The notes beneath the pieces were generated by a model. It saw only the letters and a program-made list of their open reading frames with translations, did not search any database and was not told the origin of the DNA. A DNA stretch of 64,000 bases from Uloborus plumipes. Lineage: Eukaryota > Arthropoda > Arachnida > Araneae > Uloboridae. The stretch's first letter is position 1. Each line of letters starts with the position of its first letter. Shown here one piece after another: positions 45,440-60,622 of the stretch. Where the stretch lies: contig JAXGGA010002188.1 of NCBI GenBank assembly GCA_038373865.1, forward strand, positions 62,001 to 126,000, written 5' to 3'. The translations under genes and the position numbers were made by a program.

Positions 45440-48192
45440 CCGACACTAACAAATAGCGAAAGCAATACAAACTACGTTAATAACTCATTAAAAATAATAC
45501 AGAGCAAAAAAGTTTAAATAAATTGAAATAAAACTATTAACTTTCTTGTAAAAATTTAGTCTTTTCAAACATAGCACGGTGAAATATAATATTCTTAAAC
45601 AATTTTTTTTTTCCTTCACCACAATTTCAGAAGCACTTTTTTCCAGAATCTTAACCTTACCTCAAGATCTTAAAGAAAAATTTAAATTTTGGATAAATCT
45701 AAACATACAAAATAATTTCTGGGCTGGAAGAGGGGGGGGGGGGATACTGTGGTTTCGTAAATGAAAAGCATTGAGATACACAAATATCAAGATTTTTGAA
45801 ACTATACTAAGAATTCGTGTTTTAAAAATTTTCTTCATATACGCTTCAGCGAACCAATATCTTTTTATACAGTTGAAAAATTCAAATCCCTCTTTTCCTA
45901 CAACAAAATTATCCTTTAGAAACTCGAAATTTGATCTCTGGCATTCCTGTTTAAAAGGAAAATAGATTTTTCGAATTTCAAAGTGGAGGAAAAGCGCGGA
46001 TTGATTGCAAAATTTGAATTCCTATCTGTGCTCAATAAAATTATCGTCTGAGAACTCGAAAAATGTCCCCTGACATATTTTCCTTTAATGAGAAAATGGT
46101 AAATTTTCGAATTTAAAGCTTGATTCGAAGGAAAATACGTAATGATGCACGATTTCGATAATCAGGCGTTCGAACGAAATTTGTTTACTATTTGTTTGCA
46201 TTTCTTTCGAGAAGTCGTTCTCAATTTTCTTTTGTATACAGAAAGAAAATCCGAGAATCTTTTAGAATATAACATTCATTTTTGCTAACAAATCCAATAT
46301 GTTTAAAATAAGAATCTGCATCATTTTAGCCTCAATTCATTTTAAAATTCCAGTTGAAATAGAAACTATATAAGTTTATATAACCTTTTAAATATTTAAT
46401 TTACTTAAAAAATAAATTATTTAACAAGGAGACATTACACGTTTGAAATACTATTACCAATTATTGGCTCAATAAACCTAGAAAATAAAATAATAATTCA
46501 GTGCTAAAAATTGGTTCATGAAATAGTAATCTTCTTAAACTTTCGAACTTAAAGTTGTTCTTTAATATAAAGAAAAAAAAAAACTTTTAGTTCAAGAAAC
46601 AGACGCTTGATACGCTAGTACCCTCTACAAGGATGTGGCTGCACAGCGGGCTCCATGCAATTCCCCCACACACCCAGCCAAAAGGATAGTTATTTACAGA
46701 ATTACTTGTTAGTCATGAACTTACTTTTATTTATGTACAATAGCTGTAGGTTTTTAAACAAATTTCTATGTCCGAATTAAGTTTTGAACATGGACTTATG
46801 ACTCAGTTTTGGCATTAATGTATTCTTATAAATCCATCTCTTTTGCGTCTTCCTCAAATACACTTCTACAAATTCACTGCACAGTTCCATAATCATTTCA
46901 ACAAATTGAGAATGACATTGGAATTTTAAGACTGAAAACTTGAGCCATTGATTGATTTCTTAAATGACAAAATACACAAAATATCCTTATTTTTCACATC
47001 TTTAAAGAGAAAGAAATTGAACGCCTGTCAACCAGTTAATCATACCTCATAGTTCAAAGCTTCAAAACTTAATGTTGATGGAAGAAATTCTCTCATAGTT
47101 ACGTAAATGTTGTCTGTGTTCAGTAATATCCTTCATTATGTTGACTATCATTCACTGCCATGACATATAGCAAACACTCAAGATGATGGGGAAAGTACGT
47201 AATTTCTTTAAATCACTGGATCCTCGATGTTTAGGAGATCATCTGATCAATGACTTGAAGACTGCAACTTTTAATAAGTGTATATCAATAAGAATACATA
47301 TTTTAAGGATAGCTTAATTTTTTTATTTCTTTAAATCAAACTTGATGAAAAATTTTTTTTTTAAGTTAGAACGTTGAAGTAGTTTCATCTCATTACAAGT
47401 TCATTTTAAACATAATAAACTTCCATTTGCACCCGTTTATCAAACTGAACGACTTTTAGATCCTAGATTTTGACGACGCGATCAAAATCACATTCTCCTT
47501 TCTGTGTAACAGTGACAACATCTAATGCAGATTTGTGAAAGTTTTTCAAGTTGATTATCAAAACTTCGATCTCTTTTGATCGAGTTCTGGCAAAGTTAGT
47601 AACAGTAAAATTTTAAAACCAATTAAGCTTTTTCAGTAACCCCGGAAAACATGCCCATTTCTTACTCAGATTGTTGAAATGATTGTGACACTAATTAGTA
47701 GATAGGCAGAATGATATTTGAAGGGCTTGGGAGATGTAGGGGTTAAGCGACAAAACAGAAATTGCGAGTAATTAAAGTTCAAAGTTCTATTGTTGCAGTT
47801 GTTGCAGCTTTTTTGTTTTCTGGTTTTGTCGTTAGTGTGCGTATGAAATCGGTCTAATGATATCTACTTTTTGATGTACCAAGTTTTATTTGCTTACCTG
47901 TATCCATTGCTTACCATTGTCCAGAGTTTCCATTTTTCAAAATGTAACTTTACCCCTTCATCCTTTTGGCCCTTGTGAAATAGGCTAGACATAAAGTTTT
48001 AAGAAAAAAAAGTCTATATTTGCTGTCATTAATGCAAACACTGAGTCAATAATCAACTTCTTGATACAAAAGTATAAACTGGTTTAAAAATCATGGCAGT
48101 AATTGTAAAATGGATTCATCGGATGTCTGTGCTCGACCCTTTTTGATTTTTTTTGGAACTCATACCGTTAGGGACGTACTGACCGACAGGCA
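45440..48192. other. 2.75-kb AT-rich stretch without a recognised gene
   Basis: A 12-base G run at 45732-45743 and an A-run near 46570 are the only marked features. No motif was found in the frames at 45579-45965. Confidence 0.55.
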
Positions 48193-50132
48193 CCCTAATA
48201 GCACAATGTGTCACGGATAAGTCACAGTGACGTCACTGCGAGTCACAAGCGTCACAGTCACACCGTGACTCAATTGTGACGACGCACAAAAGTCACATTG
48301 TGACTCGTTTGCGACATTTGCGTGTGACTTCACTACAACGTCGCTGTGACAGCTGAATTGTGACCGGTCACAATGTAATGTTGTGGAGACGTCACATTGT
48401 GACCTTAATGTGTATTTTCATTAAAATATTTTTTTACCGATTGAAGACCGAATTAATAATACCGAATTAATAATTTTACGTAACAAAATCAGTCAAAAAA
48501 TTTTTTTAGGAGCCTCAATCACTTTCTAACAGACAGCAGTAACAAAAGCGACCAAGTGACAACCACTTTTGAATGTCAATCCGTGATGACGTCAAAATTG
48601 CAGTGACCGCTCTTACAACGTCAATGCAATTTTGGACAATTTGTGACTATTCCGTGACAACATGACACAGTCACGGAAACCGTTGTCGTGTAATTGTGTA
48701 TTTGATGCGACGTTTTGATAGTGATGCGATCAGTTTGTATCGGTTATGCGGCTTCTCATCATTGTCACTATCAAATTTCTTTACTTACTTGTGACCTTTA
48801 AATGACGTCGCTGTAAAGCCCTGTAGTGATTTACAGCAGATGCGAAAACGGGGTATGATTATGAATAGCACAGTGACAAAAATAAGACGCTTTTGTGACT
48901 CGGGTACGTCACAAGTAAAGTCCCAAAGAGGTGGCTGCAACTTACGAATGAAAATTCGCGGCGACATCACAAGTGCGATGTTGCAGTGACGACGCCTGGT
49001 AGCACGAAGGCAGTCGATGTCACTTAGTGCTGGTTTTGCGCCTTATTTGTGACTTTTAAATGAAATTCTTCAAAGCATTATTGCGATTTAAAAAAGTCGC
49101 AACAAACGGGGATGTGACTACGAATTGCACAGTGACCAAAATAAGACGCTTTTGTGATACCTCACAAGCGAAGTCGCAAAGATGTGGCAGCAACTTACGA
49201 GTGTCAGCTCGCGGAGAAGTCACAAGGCGGAGAAGTCCTCAGGTGCCGTCACTGTGAAGTCGCACTGTGACGCTGCCGCGACTTCACGCGTACGTCACTG
49301 ACTGGTCGCATCGGTCGCTGTGACTGTGATGTGAGGTCGCTAAACCGTCACTGGGAGACCTAGGTTGCAATTGGGTCGTCAGGCGTTGTCACTGTAAAGT
49401 CGCATTGTGAAGTCGCCGTTGCTGACATTCGTATGTAACTTGGTTGCGACTTCACTTGTGACGCATGCGAGGGTCACAAAAGCATTGCATTAGCAACGCC
49501 TGAAGACGCAAGTGGGACTTTTCTCTGACGTCGTGGTAAAGTCGCATTGTGACTTAAAACTGTCACATCGACGTGGATGTGACTCACTTTGTGACCACAA
49601 TGTGACCTTCAGCAGCTCTTTACTTTTTGAGTTTCCTCTTGTAACTCTCGTCTAGTATAGTGGTTAGAATTCTTGGCTTGCATCCAGACGACCCGGGTTC
49701 GATTCCAGGCGTGGGACAATGGGTTTCGCAGCGTAACGGTTGGCGGAAAGTATGTTGATTCAATCCAGGTTCTTATATCAGTGATTTCTGATGTCAGTAA
49801 AAGACTCTTTTATTTTTTCAAAATTAAAAAAAATATTTTATGACAGGTCGTCGGGCGCCGTCACTGTGAAGTCGCATTGTGACGCCGCCGCAACTTCACA
49901 CACAGGTCACTGACTGGTCACATCGGTCGCTGTGACTGCGATGTGAGGTCGCCAAACCGTCACTAGGTGACCTCGGTTGCAATTGGGTCGTCATGCGCCG
50001 TCACTGTAAAGTCGCATTGTGACGTCACCGCGGTCGGACATTCGTAAGTCGCGGTGACGTGGTTGCGACTTCGCTTGTGACGCGCGTCACGGGTCACAAA
50101 AGCGTCACATTTTGGTCACTGTGCTATCAGGG
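48193..50132. mobile_element. 1.94-kb element built of GTCAC/GTGAC words
   Basis: The left end CCCTAATAGCACAATGTGTC and the complement of the right end (CCCTGATAGCACAGTGACC) form an inverted repeat. Between them GTCAC, GTGAC, GTCGC and GCGAC words recur densely in both orientations, making this one of the least AT-rich parts of the window. Two tandem duplications are visible: GTGAC(C/T)TTTAAATGA... units at 48791 and 49049, and TCGCA(C/T)TGTGACG... units at 49260-49482 and 49872-50102. A tRNA-like insertion lies between the latter. No protein frame and no clear target duplication (CA on both sides at most). I cannot assign a superfamily. Confidence 0.75.
49640..49842 (+). mobile_element. tRNA-derived SINE-like insertion
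   Basis: A perfect A box (TAGTATAGTGG, 49653-49663) and B box (GGTTCGATTCC, 49695-49705) lie in a tRNA-like frame resembling tRNA-Glu (CGTCTAGTATAGTGGTTAGAAT). The anticodon loop would read CTTGCAT, and the 5' acceptor strand does not pair with the 3' strand, so it is not a functional tRNA. An unrelated body and an A/T-rich tail (about 49820-49842) follow. It interrupts the GTGAC element and so is younger. Confidence 0.7.
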
Positions 50133-51455
50133 CACATATTACCTCACCTGAAAAGCTAAATTTTAACGTTTTGTTACTTCTCAATATTATATTTAATCAT
50201 TTAGTTTATAATTATTTTTTTGCTTTCAGTTCAAAAAAAAAAAGTTTCGTGTCTTTATTATGATTATTTTCTTTTCTTTCACGGAACATCAGGCTAGGTA
50301 TGTAGAATATTCTCTTCATAAAGATTTTCCATGAAATTAAAAAAAAAAGCATTAATAATAAAACATAATGAGTCATTTAAATCATAGAAAGTTGAAAAAT
50401 GGAAGAAATGAATATCACAATGAGTATTTTATACAGAGAAAAATCTCTCTCATTAGATGTGTTAGCAACTTGTGATAAGAAACATCCCCACGGTTAGGAG
50501 AAAAAAAAGGATCACTGTGGTTCCAATTTTACACCTACTCTCTAGATGGAAAACGTGTGATTAAGTCCAATACTACCAAGAGGAATTAGAACCTGAATCT
50601 GCCTGCCTCCTCTTAGAAAAGGCAGTTTCTGGTTTTTAAGTACGCGGGTTTTATCTAATGCCATATTTACTGCTTTATGTCGGCTCTATGCATTTGCTTG
50701 TAAGTGCACTCAACATGGATTTTTCGGAAAACTCGGCTTAAATTCTTCTTAACAAACTTCTTCAAATATTTTATATCTCTTTTTATTTTTTAGAACGTGT
50801 GAAAAACATTGCAACAGAAATGTGAAAAACATTAGAAACTCTCATAAGATTTCGAAAAAAAGATTATATTCGGCAAACATCTATTGGTATTTTTCTGCAA
50901 AACCCAATTTTTCCACCCAACGAATTTTGTACTCAATAGGTGAAGAAAAAGAAAAACTCTCTGAGGAATAGTTTCAAATTTGAAGCCTCAGTTATCATCA
51001 CCATAACGACGAATATCCCAAAAAGATTTTCTCAGCCTGACAGCTGTTTTAATCTTTAAAGAGTTTGATTTTTTTCCGTACTTCTATAATACTTATGAAA
51101 ACGAGAAGAAAGTGTTCTTAGGGAAGATTTTATTCTTAAATAAGATTTTTGAGGTTTTGGTCTTAGAATGGATAATCAAAAAGTGGAAACATTGTAGAAG
51201 CTTTTCTTTTTTGATAACTATGTCAGATTCTTTCATTTTTAAAAGGAGGGTGTTAAATATTCTTATGGATTTTGTATTTTTTTTTTTGTTTTACTTCGTT
51301 TTTGCTTTAATATCTTTCAATACTAAATGCCTTTTTTTTAATGCTACTTATCAGTAGGGGAATTTTCTAGTTTTCAGATTTCACTCAATTTGAAAAACAG
51401 CTAATAATTAAGTTGTGTCGACTTCTCGTGCGTAAATCAATTACCTGACGGGAAA
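50133..51455. other. AT-rich stretch without a recognised gene
   Basis: No assignable feature. The 81-residue frame at 51112-51357 is Phe-rich and lacks motifs; it could encode a hydrophobic peptide only by composition. Confidence 0.55.
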
Positions 51456-51490
51456 CTAGCTGACCCGTGCGAGGCAGTCGCACTTGACAG
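51456..51490 (-). mobile_element. Orphan Helitron 3' end
   Basis: On the minus strand the sequence reads GTGCGActgccTCGCAC (hairpin), GGGTCAG, then CTAG|T. This is the hairpin, short spacer and CTAG-T layout of a Helitron terminus, like 6923-6952. I did not find a matching TC start at higher coordinates, so the element is truncated or its start is too diverged. Confidence 0.6.
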
Positions 51491-51748
51491 AAGGAAAGCG
51501 ACAACCATTTTTTAAACTAATTTACTGAATAACAGCAAAAATTGTGAATTGGTTGATTACTTTTCGCTGATCGGTAAAAAAACCTGTAAAGTGTTAGTTT
51601 TGAAGCTTGGTGAATAATTTCTAAAATTACGATGCCCCCTCCCATCCGTAAAAAAAAAAAAAAACCCTTGGATAAAAATTATACACGAGGGTGGAAAGTT
51701 GGATATTAGAATTCTGCTCAAGAAAAAAACCTATTAAAATATTTTTCG

Positions 51749-51812
51749 GGTCAGATTCGAACTCATACTCTTCCCATTATAAACATGACGCTCTACTAAC
51801 CGCACCAATACG
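51749..51812 (-). mobile_element. tRNA-like SINE head
   Basis: The minus strand reads GGTTAGTAGAGCGTCATG (A-box region) and GAGTTCGAATCTGACCC (B box), with tRNA-like spacing. Stems pair imperfectly. It is likely a SINE remnant rather than a tRNA gene. Confidence 0.5.
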
Positions 51813-51848
51813 TTTTAATTTTCTGACACCATTTTTTAAAGCAGTAGT

Positions 51849-52137
51849 CAGGGGCGCCCCGAACTAAAATTTTTCGGAGGGGAAAACTTATCAATTTGCA
51901 GAATGAAGTTCAAATTTTACGGAATGATAAAATACAAGCATGCACACATATCGTACATGCATATTTAGTGAGCAAAAACATGAGGCATCTTTTAAAAACA
52001 ATTCTAAAAACTAAAACGAACAAATCATCTCAATGTTGCAATATTGTCTTCAAATTGCCGAATTGTCAGCAAAATGTGCCAAATACGGATTGGGAGGTCA
52101 TATTGACCTCCCGTGACCTCTCATTGGGATGCTCCTG
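51849..52137. mobile_element. 289-bp hAT-type MITE with 8-bp duplication
   Basis: It starts CAGGGGCGCCCC and ends GGGATGCTCCTG (complement CAGGAGCATCCC). It is flanked by GCAGTAGT (51841-51848) and GCAGTAGC (52138-52145), an 8-bp duplication with one difference. Its right part (GGAGGTCATATTGACCTCCC) resembles the interior of the hAT MITE at 17535-18261, so the two belong to related families. Confidence 0.82.
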
Positions 52138-52503
52138 GCAGTAGCGTCACCATCGGGGGGCGGAGGGGGCGGTCCGCCCCGGGTGACCTCCTTTGGGGGT
52201 GATATCCAAAAAAGATTTAAGAATCTATGAAAAATAAAAACACTTCAACGCTTAAAACTTTTCACAAATGTATCTCAAATTATATTTAAGCTAGCGAATT
52301 TCATGCAAAATAATGCACTATATTATGGGAAGGTTCTGCTATATCTACATCTAGGGCAAGCTTTACATAAATGCTTATAGCTGAAAGTTGGTTTCTGAAA
52401 ATTGTATGACTTTCATCATTATAAAATTTTTTAAAAAACATTTTTTTGTATGGCGAGGGGGCAGGGTGACACCATAAATTACCGCCCCGAGTGACATCCG
52501 TTC
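52138..52503. repeat. CCGCCCCG(A/G)GTGAC direct repeat block
   Basis: CCGCCCCGGGTGACCTCC (about 52174) recurs as CCGCCCCGAGTGACATCC (about 52482) with GTGACACC nearby. The block starts with a G/C-rich stretch after the hAT duplication. It is a dispersed repeat of unknown class; inverted ends are not clear. Confidence 0.5.
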
Positions 52504-55533
<3,030 letters not shown>

Positions 55534-55603
55534 TTAAAAATTGGAAAGTAACAGAGAGACTCAAAGAGGGTGGACTTCTCAAGAGGGAGACTCAAAGAGG
55601 GTG

Positions 55604-56179
55604 AACAAGAGGGTCCTTGAAAACCGCGCCTAGCACTCGGGAACCATTACACTTAAAAAAGGGGTCATGGATTGTGAGTGGGAACTTTCCGAAGTTTTCA
55701 ATTTAAAACTTGCATTTTTGATATCCTTTTGACACATTCAACTAAACTATGTATTTGATATTAACATCGTTCTACGTTGTTTGATACGGCTCAAAATGCT
55801 TCTTATTATTCTTTCCCTTATTGTTATCTTACTTAACACCCCTACTTTATTAAGATCGGAAAAGACCTGACTCATGCGCAAACACTTGGAAGGTTTTACC
55901 TAAGAAAATAACAATGCTTCTGGATCAGCACTAGTAAGTTACGGCTTAATACCGAAGCTTTGCCTTTAGTTTATGAGTTGAGCCGTACCACTGCTGTGCT
56001 CTCTCGATGGTGCATTAATTTTACTTTAACTACCAGTTTGTTCGGTTCTTAGCTTCTATAAGATGATTTCTACCTACAGCTCAGTTACTACCTATTCCAG
56101 ACTGATGAGCATTAATAAGAACGAAACTGCAGCCCCAGGATAGAATAATCGAGCTGGCAGACACACAGTACATTTCTTA
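55604..56179. other. Stretch without a recognised gene
   Basis: Slightly less AT-rich than average. No motif recognised. Confidence 0.5.
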
Positions 56180-56181
56180 TA

Positions 56182-56341
56182 TTGTCGAGTCTCTACAACT
56201 CGAACATTTCTTTATCTCATAGTTTTCATCGGATCCCAAACTCTTGGAGGAGACTGCTGGAACTTCCTGTAATTCGAAATACTGCTAACTCGAAGCTTTT
56301 AGTCTGTCCCCTGGGACTTACGAGTTATAGAGAGTCGACTG
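56182..56341. mobile_element. 160-bp Tigger-type MITE
   Basis: It is flanked by TA (56180-56181 and 56342-56343). The complement of the right end, CAGTCGACTCTCTATAACTC, is very like Tigger/pogo termini (CAGTCGACTC...), and the left end is a diverged match (TTGTCGAGTCTCTACAACTC). No coding sequence; a frame starting at its left edge is incidental. A pogo-family enzyme would be its expected mobiliser. Confidence 0.82.
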
Positions 56342-56344
56342 TAT

Positions 56345-56480
56345 TTACGCACAAGACAGCACAAGAAAGATTCATAGCAAAAAAGAGAGAAAAAATGTAC
56401 CCAAAGCACCGGTAGGAACCGAACCCCCAATCTTCAGCATTCAAAGCAAGTGCTTTCCCCGTTCAGCCCGTAAGCCCCAT
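56345..56480 (-). mobile_element. tRNA-derived SINE-like unit
   Basis: The minus strand reads GGCTTACGGGCTGAACGGGG (A-box region), AAAGCACTTGCTTTGAATGC (anticodon arm region) and GGGGGTTCGGTTCCTACC (B box), about 65 bases with tRNA-like order. The following A-rich body (complement of AGCACAAGAAAGATTCATAG) resembles 45300-45360. This is the best preserved head of the family. Confidence 0.65.
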
Positions 56481-57736
56481 TTAGAACATTTCAATTAGAA
56501 ATCAATAGTGGTTGCAAAATTAAGTTGCTTCAAGTTATTTCTATTCTTCAAATTTCACTTTATATTTGTTCATCCTTGCAAAAACGTGTAATTTCATTTA
56601 ATGAAATATGTTTCATTTCATATATTTTCATTTTGGCAACGTGAATGACGTGCCGATTGGTACAAGCAAACGCGAATGATTCCATTGTGCAAGTGAAGCG
56701 AAATACGGTTTTGGAATGTCAACAATATTTGTGGCGCCATCACAGATTTGTTGATCATGGGCCGTAAAAACCCTCTTCAAAATCATATTAACATCTCATC
56801 AATTCCAAACGCCCCAGGAGTGGCATTGTATCGATTCTCTCTAAACTATTACCCCGAAGAAAGTGAAAATTCCGAAAATTCAATTCTTTTATGCAAATGG
56901 ATTTTGAAAGAATTAGTTCCGATGATAACTTTATTAAACTAAGTCAACTTGAAAATGTATTGTTGCAAAAATTCTAAGATTTAAGTTCGCTTATCGATGT
57001 TATAGTCTGCTGCATTGTTATATCAAGCAAAATATTAAAGCTAACTATTTCATAAAACTACAATGATGGTGTTGTAGCAGCAAATAAAATCGTCGAAAAG
57101 GCATAACGTCAAAGAATCGGGATGAATTTCATAGTCGATTTTAGAAAATTTCAAACAAATCGAGAAGTAGATCTATTACAATAGATTAAAATTGAACTGA
57201 AGTTGCACTGCAACACAGTTTTATTTGCATCACTAATTTAATAAATGCAATTGAAATTAAAGTAAGGATCTAATGGTTTGATATAATTTGATACTTAAGA
57301 TATTGCCACAATCACCGCATTTTGAGTAATCGTCACGTTATGTTGGTAAGGTCGACAATGTAGAATTTTTTTTACTAGCCATATTACATTGTTATTATAA
57401 GAATTCCATTGAGCCCGTATCCCATAGACTACAGGGTTACATTCGTTTCTGAAACGCAACGTTGACGATTATACGAAAATAGCCACAAACTCATCAAGAG
57501 TTGTAGTGGATAAAGGTGATATGTGACAATTTTTGAAACTTACTTTTTACCATGGATGAAGGTGATAAGTCCATGAGTATCATGTCCCCCTAGTCACAGA
57601 AATGGTTGGTAACTAAGGATATTACCCCGTTTTACCCGTTGAGAAAAATCCATTAAAAAAAGCATTTTTTAAAAGTTTTTTCTAAAAATTTACAAAATTG
57701 TCACATATCAACTTTATCCACTTGCCCCTTTAATTG
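56481..57736. other. AT-rich stretch without a recognised gene
   Basis: No motif. The frame at 56748-56942 has no recognisable domain. Confidence 0.5.
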
Positions 57737-57738
57737 TA

Positions 57739-59268
57739 CACTGCGATGCAAAAGTTTAGACAAAATGCAAATATGTGAATAAAAAGAAAACTATTCAACG
57801 AAATGCTTTCAAATTTCTACTGCAGGTACACAATATGGTCCCAAATACGTGTCTGGAGTTCTTATAACTATAACTGGAATCAAATTTTGGATATTACAAA
57901 AGACATTTTTTTACATTGTTGCAAAAGTTTAGACAATAGTCAGATTTTATGCAAATATTCCTTGAAATGTGATTGGTGGAGGGAATGCGGGACTGTATTA
58001 TTCATTTATAAAGTGCAGAGATTGCTGAATAAATAATCAAAATCTCAAAAGCTCTTTAGTTCTCGTGTAAAGCAGATGAGAAAGTTTGGAAGCCAAAATT
58101 TGAAAATGAACCTATTTTATTAATTTTTTGTCTTTTAAATCGGCTCTAGTATGGTAGTACATTGTTTTTTACTTTTTGGAGAGCAAATTCAGACATGCGT
58201 ATCGATCAAAAAGTCCAAGAAAAATTATATTTCTTAAGGATGAAGGAATTGGAAAAACGGCTCAGACTGACGATTCGCCCCTTAATCCTACAAAACTGCA
58301 ACTTGGGTCAAAAACAGCATGTGACCGCATAAGTAGATGAACAACTGAATCGGAATGCATTAAAAAAAAACAAAGAATTGTGCCTGAGCCTTTTGGGACA
58401 GAGTGTCCCAAATCAGCCAGATTTTAATGTGAAAAGCAGCATATGTGTCGTCGTGATTAAAAAATGAATGGTACTTTCTTTGATAAAAATTATTAAAATT
58501 GGGATGGCCTAGATGGATTATAATTTTTTTCGCGGGACTTGAGAAATATCCAATGATCATATGCTGTGCTGCTTTTACCAATAAAATCTGGCTTATTTGG
58601 GATACTCTGTCTGAAAAGGCTCAAGCACAATTCTTTGTTTCTTTTATGCATTCCGATTCAGTTGTTCATCTACTTATGCTGTCACGTGCTGTTTTTGACC
58701 CAAGTTGAAGTTTTGTTGGATTAAGGGGCGAATCGTCAGTCTGAGCCGTTTTTTTCAATTCCTTCATCCTTAAGAAATATAATTTTTCTTGGACTTTTTG
58801 ATCGATACGCATGTTTGAATTTGCTCTCCACAAAGTAAAAAACCATGTACTACCATACTTGAGCCGATTTAAAAGACAAAAAATTAATAAAGTAGGTTCA
58901 TTTTTAAATTTCGGCTTCCAAATTTTCTCATCTTCTTTACACGAGAACTAAAGAGCCTTTGAGATTTTGATTATTTATTTAGCAATCTCCGCACTTTATA
59001 AATGAATAATACAGTCCCGCATTTCCTCCACCAATCACGTTTCAAGGGATATTTGCATAAAATCTGACTATTGTCTAAACTTTTGCAACAATGTAAAAAA
59101 ATGTCTTTTGTAATATCCAAAATTTGTTTTCAGTTATAGTTATAATAACTCCAGACACGTATTTGGGACCATATTGTGTACCTGCAGTAGAAATTTGAAA
59201 ACATTTCGTTGAATAGTTTTCTTTTTATTCACATATTTGCATTTTGTCTAAACTTTTGCATCGCAGTG
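57739..59268. mobile_element. 1.53-kb foldback element, TA target
   Basis: TA flanks at 57737-57738 and 59269-59270. The ends CACTGCGATGCAAAAGTTTA and its complement continue as complementary arms of about 700 bp around a ~100-bp centre near 58,500. The ends are of Tc1/mariner style. No transposase motif is found in either arm; frames at 57803-58036, 58360-58581 and 58499-58708 mirror each other. Confidence 0.9.
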
Positions 59269-59419
59269 TATTAACCTTTCCCAGTACATTTTGTTCAGGA
59301 TTCAAAATTAGACTAGACGTGAACAAAGAACTGAGTCATTGGACAAAAAAACAAATTTGTGCCACTTTGAAACGGTGATTGCGAATTCTATTGGTTAACT
59401 TTTTTTTCCTTAGAGGAGA

Positions 59420-59456
59420 AATCCCAAAAAGTAGCATAGCGGCCTGGTAACCCTGT
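59420..59456. repeat. Fragment resembling the 32.1-kb hAT-like end
   Basis: AAAAAGTAGCATAGCGGCCTGGTAACCCTG resembles the right end at 32068-32099 (AAAAAGTAGCATTTAAGTAGCCTGTGGCAACCCTG) but is shorter. A matching left end was not found. Confidence 0.5.
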
Positions 59457-59892
59457 GTATTTATTTTCAGTCCATCTTTTCCGTGAATGGACTTTGTTAT
59501 ACGAGGGCAGTAATTTTAAAAATTGAGACGAAATAAGTTTTTTTTTGAGTGTGTGTGTTTGTGTTACGTCCTGGTAGCGTCGAATGTCGTCAGGTTTTGG
59601 TCATAGCTGTCACATTAATGCTATCCTTGAGCTCTTCTACCGCTTCTGCTAGTTGAGGTACATAAACAGGTCATTAATGTGCTCCCAAAGCACTGCAGAC
59701 GAACATCAAGCATACTGTAACACATACACAAACACAAAAGGTTTTTCTTGTTTCGTCGTCATATTAAAAATACTTCTCTCATATTACTCCAGAATGACAG
59801 AATTCAAAATATTTTCGAGTATGGGTTATTTTCATATTTTAATCATCATTGGTTCGTGCAATTCGTTTGTGTATAAAAGGTTGCGAAAACCC

Positions 59893-60010
59893 CTTATATA
59901 TTATTTCTCTAGCCTGTTTTTGGTTACCACGCCAGGTCTTTCTTATTCCTTTATCAAACTCCATGATTTACTCCTCATTTTAAAGGTCAAAATACCCGGC
60001 CACTAGAGAA
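59893..60010 (-). repeat. SINE-like repeat, second copy of the 45-kb block
   Basis: CTTATATATTATTTCTCTAG ... CTTTATCAAACTCCATGATT ... CCGGCCACTAG parallels 45155-45260 with many substitutions. The TTAA MITE at 60026-60525 follows almost directly. A C-run with AAATGC after it (60541-60560) matches the C-run/AAAGC of the 45-kb copy, as if the MITE had split the repeat. Confidence 0.55.
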
Positions 60011-60025
60011 AGATTTAGACCTTAA

Positions 60026-60525
60026 CCCTTCACTGCACGGTGTGCCAGATCTGGCACAAACCAAATAAACCCTCATATATTCCTATGATTTTTAAATGCA
60101 GTTAAACTGAGCTTTGTGCCCCTTCTGGAACATTGCTATAACAGTTTAGTGTGATTTTTATGCACTAGTTAGTTGCACTAGTCTAGGTATTACAGTTCTT
60201 GCTTTTGAAAGAAAGAGTGTCTGCATTTCCGTTAGAAGTGTGCTTAGTCATTATTTTCTTTGTTCTAAAAATGTTTAAATACACTTAGTGGAAAATTTGT
60301 TTATACCACTTATGGCACAAAAAAAATTATAGATTATTTCACTTATCGCTATACAAAGCATATGCTATGTGCTTTGTGCCATATATAGAACAAACAATTA
60401 AAACATCATTTTTGATGCACATTTTTAAGATTAATTTTTTTCTTCATTTTTCCTGAACACAGGGCTATTTAAAAGGTAACAAATGATTATTTTCATGAAA
60501 ATATAAAAAATCGTGCAGTGAAGGG
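60026..60525. mobile_element. 500-bp piggyBac-type MITE, third family
   Basis: Perfect TTAA flanks (60022-60025 and 60526-60529) and a perfect 14-bp inverted repeat, CCCTTCACTGCACG. The words TTTGTGCC and GGCACAAA recur inside. There is no coding sequence. It appears to have inserted into a SINE-like repeat. Confidence 0.92.
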
Positions 60526-60540
60526 TTAAGTCTAAAAAAT

Positions 60541-60553
60541 CCCCCCCCCCCCC
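60541..60553 (+). repeat. 13-base C run
   Basis: An uninterrupted C13 tract just downstream of the TTAA MITE. It corresponds in context to the C16 tract at 45379-45394. Confidence 0.95.
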
Positions 60554-60622
60554 AAATGCCATTTTTTTCTGTTTTTTATTACACATTGCTTCAACCAAAG
60601 CATTCAAAAAGTATGCCGCAAT

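Noticed and set aside
49640..49717. Functional tRNA gene (Glu-like)
   Set aside because: A and B boxes are good, but the acceptor stem does not pair and the anticodon arm is mismatched; treated as SINE head.
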